From: an uncultured Collinsella sp.
GTDB lineage: Bacteria; Actinomycetota; Coriobacteriia; Coriobacteriales; Coriobacteriaceae
Length of the DNA: 64,000 nucleotides
Direction: 5' to 3'
NCBI GenBank assembly: GCA_958407995.1
Contig: CATYJU010000007.1
Location: forward strand, 3,037-67,036
Below are positions 34,361 through 41,725 of this stretch, piece after piece; position 1 is the stretch's first letter; each line of letters opens with the position of its first letter. The position numbers were made by a program, and so were the translations under genes. The notes under the pieces were generated by a model. The model ran no database searches. It saw only the letters and a list, made by a program, of their open reading frames with translations, and was not told where the DNA came from.

Positions 34361-34617
34361 ATGATCGGCATGACCGACAAGAATTCTATACGCCTGCTGT
34401 GGCGGCAGGGGGACAGCGTCGCCGAGGTCGAGCGCAAGACCGGCGTGAGCCGGGACACCGTCTACAAGTACCGCAACATGGACGACTTCAGCCCCGAGCC
34501 GCCCGCGAGGCGGGCGCAGGGCTCAAAGCTCGACCCGTACAGGCCCCTGATCGAGTCCTAGCTCAACGACAACATGCGCAGCGGGCGCAAGCAGCTACGG
34601 CACGCGGGGCGCGTATG
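34361..34617 (+). pseudogene. IS21-family IstA N-terminal remnant
   Basis: GGAGAGGAA precedes ATG at 34361. The frame reads an IstA-like HTH (SVAEVERKTGVSRDTVYKYR) and SKLDPYRPLIES, then a TAG where family members have Trp (TGG), followed in frame by LNDNMRSGRKQLRHAGRV, the usual continuation, and another stop. So a nonsense codon at 34559-34561 and loss of everything downstream (DDE domain, IstB) leave a dead fragment. Confidence 0.7.
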
Positions 34618-35101
34618 ACGCCGGGCCTTGACGGCCTTCCGGTTTATCTGACCACGCTACCAGTGGAAACGAACTCGGCACGCCGAGTTGCGCCGCAAAA
34701 TCCCGGGCGCACGTAGTGCGCCCTTATCCGGCTCCTCCTCCTTTCCTCCAGGATGCCCGGACGGCAAGATTCGGAACGTCCCCTCAATATCCAAACTTCA
34801 CGCAAGCCTAATGCGAATAGAGACAGACCTGGCAAATCAAGACACGGCTAGCCGCTCGCACCCAAAGCCATTTGCCTAAAAATGAATACCGTTGACCGAA
34901 ATGGAAATACGGTAACAACGAAAAAGACTAGTCAAGCTCGTTTTAAGCACCGTTTGTTCCAGCCCGCCCCAATTGCAGACATCCCAACTATCATGAATCC
35001 AGTAAACAGAGGCGGACATCAACATCCAACGCCGGCAAGCATGCGGGTGCCTCCTCTGCCTAAGGGGCAAACCCCCGAGATTAGTTAGGAGAGGGGAAGA
35101 G
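34618..35101. other. Spacer upstream of the PTS operon
   Basis: About 480 bases without a gene. TACCGT...ACGGTA dyad arms occur around 34888-34912, near a TTGACC box; the PTS ribosome site (TTAGGAGAGGGG) ends it. It is a plausible place for RpiR control, but no defined operator is claimed. Confidence 0.35.
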
Positions 35102-36664
35102 ATGGATAAAGTCAAAACGGCCTTCCAGAACTTTGGCCGCGTTATCGTCGACCCTATTTTGTACCTTTCGGTAACGGGCATCATTTTGGCCATCGCCACG
35201 GTATGCTCGCTCGGCAGCGGAGTTGTCGCGGATCTGGGCACGCTGCTCTCCGCGGCAACCAACTCCGCGGTGATCGGCAACCTGCCGGTGATTTTCGCAG
35301 TCGGCCTAACGGCAGGCTTCGCAAAGAAGCAAAAATCCAACGCGGCAGTGTTTGGACTTATTAGTTACCTCATGTTCCTGTATGTCAACAACGCCTACCT
35401 GACGCTCACCGATCAGCTGGCAAAAGCCGGCGCGATGGGTCTGTATGGCACTGGCCAGGCAACGGTACTGGGTCTTCAAGTTACCGATGTCAACGTCTTC
35501 GGCGGCGTACTCATCGGATGTTTCTGCGGTTGGCTCTATAACAAACTGATCGATGTAAAGGTATCGGACTATATCCGGATTTACGGCGGACCCCGCCTGG
35601 CACTTCTGGCGATGATCCCGCTGAGCATTGTCTTTGGCATCGGAGCGACTGTCGTGTGGCCCCCTATCGCCAACGCCATCAGCAACGCGTCTTCATTCAT
35701 CGCAGCCTCGGGCGGTCTGGGCGTTTTCATTTACGGCTTCCTGAACCGCGTCCTCGTACCTCTCGGCATGCACCACTTTATGTGGATGCCGTTTGACTAC
35801 TCCGCGATTGGCGGCACGGCGGTCGTCGCCGGCCAGAGCGTTTCCGGCGCAGCAAACATCTTCTATGCCGAGCTTCCCCATATCGCCGACGGATCCCTCA
35901 CCACAGTCGACCCCTCTGTCCGCTTTGCCATGTTCGGCTTTGGCAAGGAATTCGTAACCCTTGGCACCGTGCTCGCAATGATTGCAACTTCCCGTCCGGA
36001 GAATCGAAAAGCCGTCGCAGCCATGCTGGTGCCAATTTACATCACCGCCATGCTCTCCGGCATCACTGAGCCGCTCGACTTCATGATCCTGTTCGCGTCT
36101 CCGATTCTCTGGGTTGCCTACAGCCTGTTCTACGGACTGGGCGAGATGCTCCTGTTTGTCCTGGGAGTCCGCTTGCTTAACATGTACGGTGGCATCGAGC
36201 TGCTCACGCTCAGCCTGCCTTTGCCAATGGGCGTCACCAAGTTCCCGATTTACATCGTCTTGGGCATCGTGTTTGCCGCCGTTTCGTTCGTCGTGCTGGC
36301 GATGGTGATCAAGAAACTCAACCTCATGACGCCCGGTCGTTCTGCAGAGTGGTCTGCCGAGGTCTCTGGCGATGCCAACGCTCTCGAGTCTTCCGGAACG
36401 CCGGAAGTCGACGCAAAACAGCAGGAGATGGTGCAAAACATCATCGACGGCCTTGGCGGTAAGGACAATATCAACACCATGGGCTGCTGTATGACTCGCC
36501 TCCGTGTCGAGGTCAAGGATCCCAACAAGGTCAACGAAGAGATCATCAAGAAGGCTATTGACAAGGGCTTATTTAAGAACGGCACTAATGTCCAAATTAT
36601 CGTGGGAACCAACGTGCACTCCGTCTACGACCTGCTTCGTCCCATCCTTAATCTGGAAGATTAA
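35102..36664 (+). CDS. PTS EIICB component, alpha-glucoside/glucose type
   Basis: 520 aa. Residues 1-~400 are the EIIC membrane domain (about 10 helices; GFAKKQKSNAAVFGLISYL near 73-91 and GITEPLDFMILF near 320-331 are conserved). Residues ~435-520 are an EIIB domain whose phosphorylation site is C463 in GCCMTRLR. There is no EIIA domain, so a separate EIIA must act in trans. With the GH4 enzyme downstream it most likely imports a maltose- or other alpha-glucoside as the 6-phosphate. Confidence 0.88.
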   Translation: MDKVKTAFQNFGRVIVDPILYLSVTGIILAIATVCSLGSGVVADLGTLLSAATNSAVIGNLPVIFAVGLTAGFAKKQKSNAAVFGLISYLMFLYVNNAYLTLTDQLAKAGAMGLYGTGQATVLGLQVTDVNVFGGVLIGCFCGWLYNKLIDVKVSDYIRIYGGPRLALLAMIPLSIVFGIGATVVWPPIANAISNASSFIAASGGLGVFIYGFLNRVLVPLGMHHFMWMPFDYSAIGGTAVVAGQSVSGAANIFYAELPHIADGSLTTVDPSVRFAMFGFGKEFVTLGTVLAMIATSRPENRKAVAAMLVPIYITAMLSGITEPLDFMILFASPILWVAYSLFYGLGEMLLFVLGVRLLNMYGGIELLTLSLPLPMGVTKFPIYIVLGIVFAAVSFVVLAMVIKKLNLMTPGRSAEWSAEVSGDANALESSGTPEVDAKQQEMVQNIIDGLGGKDNINTMGCCMTRLRVEVKDPNKVNEEIIKKAIDKGLFKNGTNVQIIVGTNVHSVYDLLRPILNLED

Positions 36665-36702
36665 CAGTCGCCTGATCGACAGACGACAAGCAAGGAGACC
36701 TC

Positions 36703-36972
36703 ATGTTGACCAAAACGTTACATTCAATCCGAGGCATGTTCGAACGCTTGCTCAACATGTACAAAGAAAAGTCGACAAGGGGTCTTCTCGCTCTGATGGC
36801 TGCATTCGTATGCGGTTTTATCTGGCCACTCCTTGGTCTACTCGCTGCGGTTTGGACCCGGCATTCAGGAAAGCACGCGGATGCGGGCAGCGTTGCGGGC
36901 ATGGCGGCCGTTATCAACATCGTTACTTACTTCATACAGATAGCGACCAGGATTGTCTGCGGCTCGATTTGA
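36703..36972 (+). CDS. Small membrane protein of the sugar operon
   Basis: 89 aa; GCAAGGAGACCTC precedes the ATG. Two hydrophobic segments (LLALMAAFVCGFIWPLLGLLA and a C-terminal AAVINIVTYFIQIATRIVC, quoted in part) are joined by a basic/Gly loop with HSGKHADAGS. No known domain. It sits between EIICB and the glucosidase with short spacers (38 and 19 bases), so it is co-transcribed; it may assist the permease. Confidence 0.6.
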   Translation: MLTKTLHSIRGMFERLLNMYKEKSTRGLLALMAAFVCGFIWPLLGLLAAVWTRHSGKHADAGSVAGMAAVINIVTYFIQIATRIVCGSI

Positions 36973-36991
36973 TTTGAAAGGCATGAACAAC

Positions 36992-38320
36992 ATGAACGGA
37001 TACAAGATTGTAATCTGCGGCGGCGGCAGCACCTATACCGCCGGTATCGTCAAAGACCTGATTGATCAAAAGGACGAACTGGGGATTCGTGAGCTTTGGC
37101 TCTATGACATCGACAAGGAACGCCAGGACACGGTCGCTGTGGTGGTTAAGGCAGTTATCGATGACCTTGCTCCCGAGATTCCCCTGCATGTAACTGTCGA
37201 CCCCAAAGAAGCATTTACAGATGCGAACTTTGTTATGGCGCAGATGCGCGTGGGCGGGCTCAAGATGCGTATCCAAGATGAGCAGATCAGCCTGCGCCAT
37301 GACGTAGTCGGCCAGGAGACCTGCGGAGCAGGTGGCATGGCCTATGGCATGAGGACCATCTTCCCCATGTGCGAGCTTGTCGATTTCTGCGAGGAGTACG
37401 CCTGCAAGGACTACTGGATCGTCAACTACTCCAACCCCGCTGCCATCGTAGCCAAGGCGATGCACAAGCTACGTCCAAACGCTCGCATTCTCGACATCTG
37501 CGATATGCCAGTAGAGATTGAAGCCCGCATGGCGGAGATTTTGGGCTGCGAACTCAGCGACATTGAAGTCGACTACTTCGGCCTCAACCACTTTGGGTGG
37601 TTTACCAACGTGCGTTGCAAGGGCGTCGACGTTACAGACAAGCTCAAAGAGCATGTGCGTAAATTCGGCTACATTTCCGAGGCAAGCCTCAATGACGCCT
37701 TGGTAAAGGACCCCGATTGGGCCCATACCTTCAAGAATGCGGCGACGATTTCCACGCTATTCCAGGATTACCTCCCCAACACCTATTACCAGTACTACCT
37801 GTTGCCCGATGCCTGCGTGGAATACATGGACATCAATAACACGCGTGGCATGCAGGTCGTAAACGGCCGCGAAAAGCGGATCTTTGATGCTTCTGCGGCG
37901 CTTAAGCGCGGTGAAAAGGTCGATCTCACGCAATTCTATGTAGGCGTCCACGGCAGATTCATTGTCGATGTCGTCAAGTCTCTAGCGCATGACCTGCGAC
38001 ATCGCCAGCTGGTAATTGTGCCCAATAATGGCGCAATCGAGAATCTCTCGGACGACGCGACCGTCGAGATTCCGGCGTACATCACCGATCGAGGAGCCGA
38101 ACCGGTCCGCGTCGGGAAGATCCCCCGCTTCTACAAGGGCCTTATCGAACAGCAGGATGCCTGCGAAGGCCTTGTGGTCGAAGCCGTTATCGAAGGCTCC
38201 TACCAGAAGGCACTCGAGGCCTTCACCCTCAATCGCACGATCCCCTCAGCGCGCGTGGCTAAGGAAGTCTTGGACGACATGATTGAGGCGAACAAGGGCT
38301 ATTGGCCTGAACTGAAGTAG
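36992..38320 (+). CDS. 6-phospho-alpha-glucosidase, glycoside hydrolase family 4
   Basis: 442 aa from the second ATG, which has AAAGG 10 bases upstream (the first is only one base away). GH4 enzymes use NAD+ and a divalent metal: the N-terminal Rossmann motif ICGGGSTYTAGIV, NYSNPA, metal-ligand C170 in CDMP and H200 in NHFGW are present. The CDMP form is the mark of GlvA/MalH-type 6-phospho-alpha-glucosidases (beta-specific members have CNVP or similar). It cleaves the 6-phospho-disaccharide delivered by the upstream PTS. Confidence 0.85.
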   Translation: MNGYKIVICGGGSTYTAGIVKDLIDQKDELGIRELWLYDIDKERQDTVAVVVKAVIDDLAPEIPLHVTVDPKEAFTDANFVMAQMRVGGLKMRIQDEQISLRHDVVGQETCGAGGMAYGMRTIFPMCELVDFCEEYACKDYWIVNYSNPAAIVAKAMHKLRPNARILDICDMPVEIEARMAEILGCELSDIEVDYFGLNHFGWFTNVRCKGVDVTDKLKEHVRKFGYISEASLNDALVKDPDWAHTFKNAATISTLFQDYLPNTYYQYYLLPDACVEYMDINNTRGMQVVNGREKRIFDASAALKRGEKVDLTQFYVGVHGRFIVDVVKSLAHDLRHRQLVIVPNNGAIENLSDDATVEIPAYITDRGAEPVRVGKIPRFYKGLIEQQDACEGLVVEAVIEGSYQKALEAFTLNRTIPSARVAKEVLDDMIEANKGYWPELK

Positions 38321-38346
38321 AGAAACCATCCAAATAGCAAAAGCAC

Positions 38347-38388
38347 AAAAGGTGGCCTCAAGGCAAAAATGCTTTGGGGTCACCTTTT
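38347..38388. terminator. Bidirectional terminator between glucosidase and RpiR genes
   Basis: AAAAGGTGGCCTCAAGGC / GCTTTGGGGTCACCTTTT stem with T/A runs on both sides, between convergent genes. Confidence 0.75.
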
Positions 38389-38394
38389 GTATGA

Positions 38395-39252
38395 CTAAAT
38401 CTCCGCAAAACTCGTAAAGATGAACGAATCGGCCTCGTGTTTTACACGATAGTTCTCTTGATAATCCTGATTGAATATAAGCGAATAAATAACCTGAAGC
38501 GTATACGTGAGCGAGATCATGGAAGAGTAATTGGCAACCTTTCCAATCACGCGCTCTGATTTTGGAATGAGCAGGACAGTATCGCATTGCCTGGCGAGCG
38601 CCGAATCAGAAAACGCCGTGATTAAACACGGCTTGATTCCGCGCTCGGAAAGAGCGGCGGCGTATTTGGAATAATCATAGTGAATGCCGCTGTAGCTTAG
38701 GAATAAAAACAGGTCTCCGGGCCTACCGTTCTTAACGTGCAGTGTCTGCAGGCCCCCGTCGTCTGCCATGGTGACATGACGATCGAGCTTGAGAAGATTG
38801 TTGCGAAAGATACATCCCGCCAGATAGCTTTCCCCTTTAGCAAAGATGTAAATTCGCGGGGCGCTAAGAACTGCCTTGGCGATTATGCTCAATTTGGCGC
38901 TATCGAGCTCAATTTTCGTTTGATCTATGACGCCCTTCAAGAGATTTGCAAGGTTGCCCTCGATGGCCTCAATTGAATCGGTACTGCCAAAAGGACGATT
39001 GTGATCGACAGTGGCAGCCAGAAGATAGTCTCCGCTTATCTCCTGGATGAGCTGCATGATCAACTCTCGATAGCCGCTTAGGCCCAATTTCTTACAAAAG
39101 CGGATGATAGTCGCGTTCGAAGTGTAAGTCTCCTGTGCGAGCTTTGCCATAGTGAGGGTCTTAAGGTCGCCGGTATGATTGAGCAGATAGGTAGCAATGG
39201 CTCGGTCGGTTTCATTAAAAGACGCGCTGTTACGCAGGCTGTCAAGAATCAT
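38395..39252 (-). CDS. MurR/RpiR-family transcriptional regulator
   Basis: 285 aa. N-terminal HTH_6 domain (about 1-78; TMAKLAQETYTSNATIIRFCKKLG, quoted segment TSNATIIRFCKKLGLSGY) and C-terminal SIS sugar-phosphate-binding domain (about 120-250; IYIFAKGESYLAGCIFRNN; LFLFLSYSGIHYD). It is convergent with the PTS-GH4 operon and is its likely regulator, responding to a phospho-sugar. Confidence 0.88.
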   Translation of the reverse strand: MILDSLRNSASFNETDRAIATYLLNHTGDLKTLTMAKLAQETYTSNATIIRFCKKLGLSGYRELIMQLIQEISGDYLLAATVDHNRPFGSTDSIEAIEGNLANLLKGVIDQTKIELDSAKLSIIAKAVLSAPRIYIFAKGESYLAGCIFRNNLLKLDRHVTMADDGGLQTLHVKNGRPGDLFLFLSYSGIHYDYSKYAAALSERGIKPCLITAFSDSALARQCDTVLLIPKSERVIGKVANYSSMISLTYTLQVIYSLIFNQDYQENYRVKHEADSFIFTSFAEI

Positions 39253-39792
39253 GGTCGCTCCGATCGCTTTAGTTTGTCACTTAATTATGTCATTATCAAA
39301 ACGACGGGCAGCTCTTCATACGCTGACTTACGCCCTGCAATCTCTCTTCTGATATTCCGCATGCTTCGACAACATTATTTGTGCGGAGCACATCGCTCAA
39401 GTCTCAGCGAACAGATACGAAGAAGTTCGATTGCCAGAATTCACTGCCCGCCTTGAGACGCAGAGACGGCCTCCGAACAAGCTACATGCGGACTTGAGAC
39501 AGCATAGCGCTCGCCCGTCGGCATCCTACGACCTGTATCCCCCTCTCCCCTGTTTCCGTGTTGAGAGCAGTAGACGGGGCTCCAAGGGGACTTGTCCCTT
39601 TGGAGCGCAGGGTCCGGGGATGGCGCGGTCCATCCCCGGCACTATTATTAGCTAAGGACCGCCGGAACTCCTCCCAATTGGAGTTTATCGGTCGATAAGT
39701 CAAGCCGACCGGCCCGCGATTATCAATGGTTTATTTGCTTCACATAATAAATTGACTCAGGATTCACCCGCAAAGTAAACCGATAAAGAAAA
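39253..39792. other. Right-end spacer of the island
   Basis: About 540 bases without a gene. It contains two strong hairpins: GCTCCAAGGGGAC / GTCCCTTTGGAGC (39579-39606) and CCGGGGATGG / CCATCCCCGG (about 39614-39638). The first part should hold the RpiR promoter. Confidence 0.45.
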
Positions 39793-39820
39793 AGCTCGGA
39801 AGCAATTTTGCTTCCGAGCT
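39793..39820 (-). terminator. Terminator of the initiator tRNA gene
   Basis: AGCTCGGAAGCAA / TTGCTTCCGAGCT stem; the minus strand continues into TTTTTCTTT. Confidence 0.85.
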
Positions 39821-39828
39821 GCTAAAAG

Positions 39829-39879
39829 TCTTGGTCGCGGGGGCAGGATTTGAACCTACGACCTCCGGGTTATGAGCCC
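39829..39879. repeat. attR: 51-bp repeat inside the intact tRNA
   Basis: Identical to 28312-28362; runs from just beyond the encoded CCA to the anticodon stem. Confidence 0.9.
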
Positions 39880-39908
39880 GGCGAGCTACCAGACTGCTCC
39901 ACCCCGCA
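39832..39908 (-). tRNA. Initiator tRNA-fMet (CAT)
   Basis: 77 nt with encoded CCA. Anticodon loop CTCATAA is closed by three G-C pairs (GGG/CCC), the hallmark of initiators, and the start GCGGGGTGGAGCAG and T arm GGTTCAAATCC match bacterial tRNA-fMet. Position 1 is U facing G72, rather than the C1-A72 mismatch of E. coli. The gene's 3' part is the island's attachment site. Confidence 0.93.
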
Positions 39909-40062
39909 ATGTCTGGGCGCCTCATGTGCGCAAGAAAGAATATTACGCGGGAGTTCGGTAAACGGCAAGGAAAATCTCGTAGAGCATAATTCCTTCATAT
40001 TTAAACCCCTCAGCCCCTATCACCGTAAACGAATCGCAGCCGAGCGCCGTCGACGGCACGTA

Positions 40063-40068
40063 TACAAT
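40063..40068 (+). promoter_or_regulatory. -10 box upstream of coaX
   Basis: TATACAATGG contains TACAAT about 36 bases before the start codon. No clear -35. Confidence 0.35.
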
Positions 40069-40104
40069 GGTGCGCGTCCTTTTATGCCGACACCGGGAGT
40101 AGAC

Positions 40105-40878
40105 ATGCTGCTCGCTATCGATATGGGAAACACGCAGACGGCCATGGGCCTGTTTGACGGAGACGAGCTGGTGCAGTCGTGGCGCATGCCCACCGACCGC
40201 TCCTATACCGCCGACGAGATCCATGTGCGCCTGATGGGTTTCTTTAAGATGTACGGCCTTTCGCTCGATGCGGTCGACGCGATCGCCTTTGCGGGCGTGG
40301 TGCCGCAGCTCTCGCGCGAGTGGCACGCCGTGGCCGACCGCATTGCCGCGGACGCCATCGTCATCGGGCCGCAGACGGCCGCCGTAACCAAGCTGCGGGC
40401 GGCGCGCCCCCAGGCCGTTGGTGCCGACCGCATCGCCAACGCCGTCGCTGCCGAAACCTTCTATGGCGCGCCGGCGATCGTGGTGGACTTTGGCACCGCG
40501 ACCAATATCGACGTCATCGATGAGGACGGTTATTACATTGGCGGAGCGATCGCGCCGGGCATTCGCATCTCCATGGACGCGCTTGCCGCCCGTGCCGCCA
40601 AGCTCGCCAGCGTGCCGCTCGAGGCGCCCGAGCACGCCATCGGCCGCGATACCGAGGAGTGCATCAAGGTCGGCGCCGTGATGGGCGCCGCCGCCATGGC
40701 CGAAGGCCTGGTCGCGCGCATGAAGCGCGAGCTGGGCCGCGACGATGCCACCGTTATCGCCACGGGCGGCCTCGCCGGCATCGTCGCCGGCTCGACCGAT
40801 GCCTTCGACGTGGTAGACGGCCAACTCACCATCAAGGGCATCTGCGAAATCTACCGCCGCATGCAGAAGCTGGGATAG
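40105..40878 (+). CDS. coaX: Type III pantothenate kinase
   Basis: 257 aa; GGGAG lies six bases before the ATG. Catalyses phosphorylation of pantothenate, the first step of CoA synthesis. Family motifs: IDMGNTQTAMG (P-loop-like), GADRIAN (GxDR), DFGTATNID and GGAIAPGI. Length matches CoaX (about 255). An upstream in-frame ATG at 40084 lacks a ribosome site. Confidence 0.93.
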   Translation: MLLAIDMGNTQTAMGLFDGDELVQSWRMPTDRSYTADEIHVRLMGFFKMYGLSLDAVDAIAFAGVVPQLSREWHAVADRIAADAIVIGPQTAAVTKLRAARPQAVGADRIANAVAAETFYGAPAIVVDFGTATNIDVIDEDGYYIGGAIAPGIRISMDALAARAAKLASVPLEAPEHAIGRDTEECIKVGAVMGAAAMAEGLVARMKRELGRDDATVIATGGLAGIVAGSTDAFDVVDGQLTIKGICEIYRRMQKLG

Positions 40879-40956
40879 AGCAGGGGCTTAAGTCGAGCGC
40901 GCCCGATGCCACAGTCCCCGCAAATGCTCGCCAAGCCTATTCCTCAGACAGGCGAA

Positions 40957-40984
40957 ACCCTCCCCGGCACAGGCCGAGGAGGGT
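40957..40984 (+). terminator. Terminator-like hairpin between coaX and the ligase gene
   Basis: ACCCTCCCCGGC / GCCGAGGAGGGT with a TCTTGTTGT tail, between convergent genes. Confidence 0.65.
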
Positions 40985-41023
40985 CTTGTTGTCATGTCTA
41001 TCTTTGGGCGCGAACGCCCCGCG

Positions 41024-41725
41024 CTACAGCCCGCGAATTCGTACGGCCTCGGGCGGAAACTCCTGCTCGCCGGCATCGGTCTTAATGGTCGCGCGGCCCC
41101 AGATGTCCAGGCCTGCAAACACACCGACCGCAAGCGGCAGGCCGTTGGGCGACACCGCCGCAACTTGGCGGCCCAGCAGCGGCACCATGTCGAAGTACTC
41201 GCCCAGCACGGGAGCCAGCGGCCCTGCGGCGCCTTGCGGCGTGTTGGCAACAACCGCCCAAGCGCCCACGCGGGCCAGCACGGCGGCGGCCAGCGTCTCG
41301 ACCAGCGCTTCGTCAGCCACGTCCACACCAAGCTCGCCCAGCGCCGAACGCTCAATATCCACCGTCACGGCACCGAACATGCCCGCAGCAGCGGCACCGC
41401 CGTTCACGGCAACACGCGCGAGCGACGTCTCAAACGCAGGCGCACCGCACACGATATCGCTCGGCCACTGGATACCCACCTTACCGGCAAGGCCCAACCC
41501 CGGCGTCGAAGCCGTGCCCACGAGCGCGTCCATCATGCCCATCGCAGCCACAAACGGCAGGCCGTGGAAGGCATGCATGTTCACGTCCGGGCGCACGATC
41601 AGCGAAAACGTCAGCGAGGCATCGCCCGCGCTCCATGCGCACCAGCCCGCGGACGCACCCTCGCGGCCCGCGTCACGTGCCGAGTCGAGCTCGGCGCCGG
41701 CGGCAACAGCATTCATCTCGATCAT
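41024..41725 (-). CDS. Biotin--protein ligase-like enzyme (BirA catalytic domain, divergent)
   Basis: 233 aa. It lacks the N-terminal HTH of bifunctional BirA. IQWPSDI (family K-WPNDI), an upstream SLIVRPDVNM strand and a C-terminal SH3-like barrel (VAVGVFAGLDIWGRATIKTD) support a biotin ligase fold. The conserved catalytic Lys is replaced by Gln before WPSDI, and the GRGRxGR loop is not obvious, so activity is uncertain. The ATG begins directly after the FolP-FolK stop (TAGATG), so they are co-expressed. Confidence 0.65.
   Translation of the reverse strand: MIEMNAVAAGAELDSARDAGREGASAGWCAWSAGDASLTFSLIVRPDVNMHAFHGLPFVAAMGMMDALVGTASTPGLGLAGKVGIQWPSDIVCGAPAFETSLARVAVNGGAAAAGMFGAVTVDIERSALGELGVDVADEALVETLAAAVLARVGAWAVVANTPQGAAGPLAPVLGEYFDMVPLLGRQVAAVSPNGLPLAVGVFAGLDIWGRATIKTDAGEQEFPPEAVRIRGL

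Larger units (their letters stand above)
28312..39879. mobile_element. Integrated genomic island in the initiator tRNA gene (~11.5 kb)
   Basis: Bounded by the 51-bp direct repeat of tRNA sequence, with a tyrosine integrase just inside the left end and the reconstituted tRNA at the right end. Cargo: ORF6N protein, TIR/caspase operon, transposase remnants, and a PTS/GH4/RpiR sugar module. Base composition is uneven (very GC-rich integrase region, moderately GC sugar genes, AT-rich spacers), suggesting assembly from several sources. No conjugation or replication gene is recognised, so at most it is mobilised in trans; the integrase is also broken. Confidence 0.8.
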
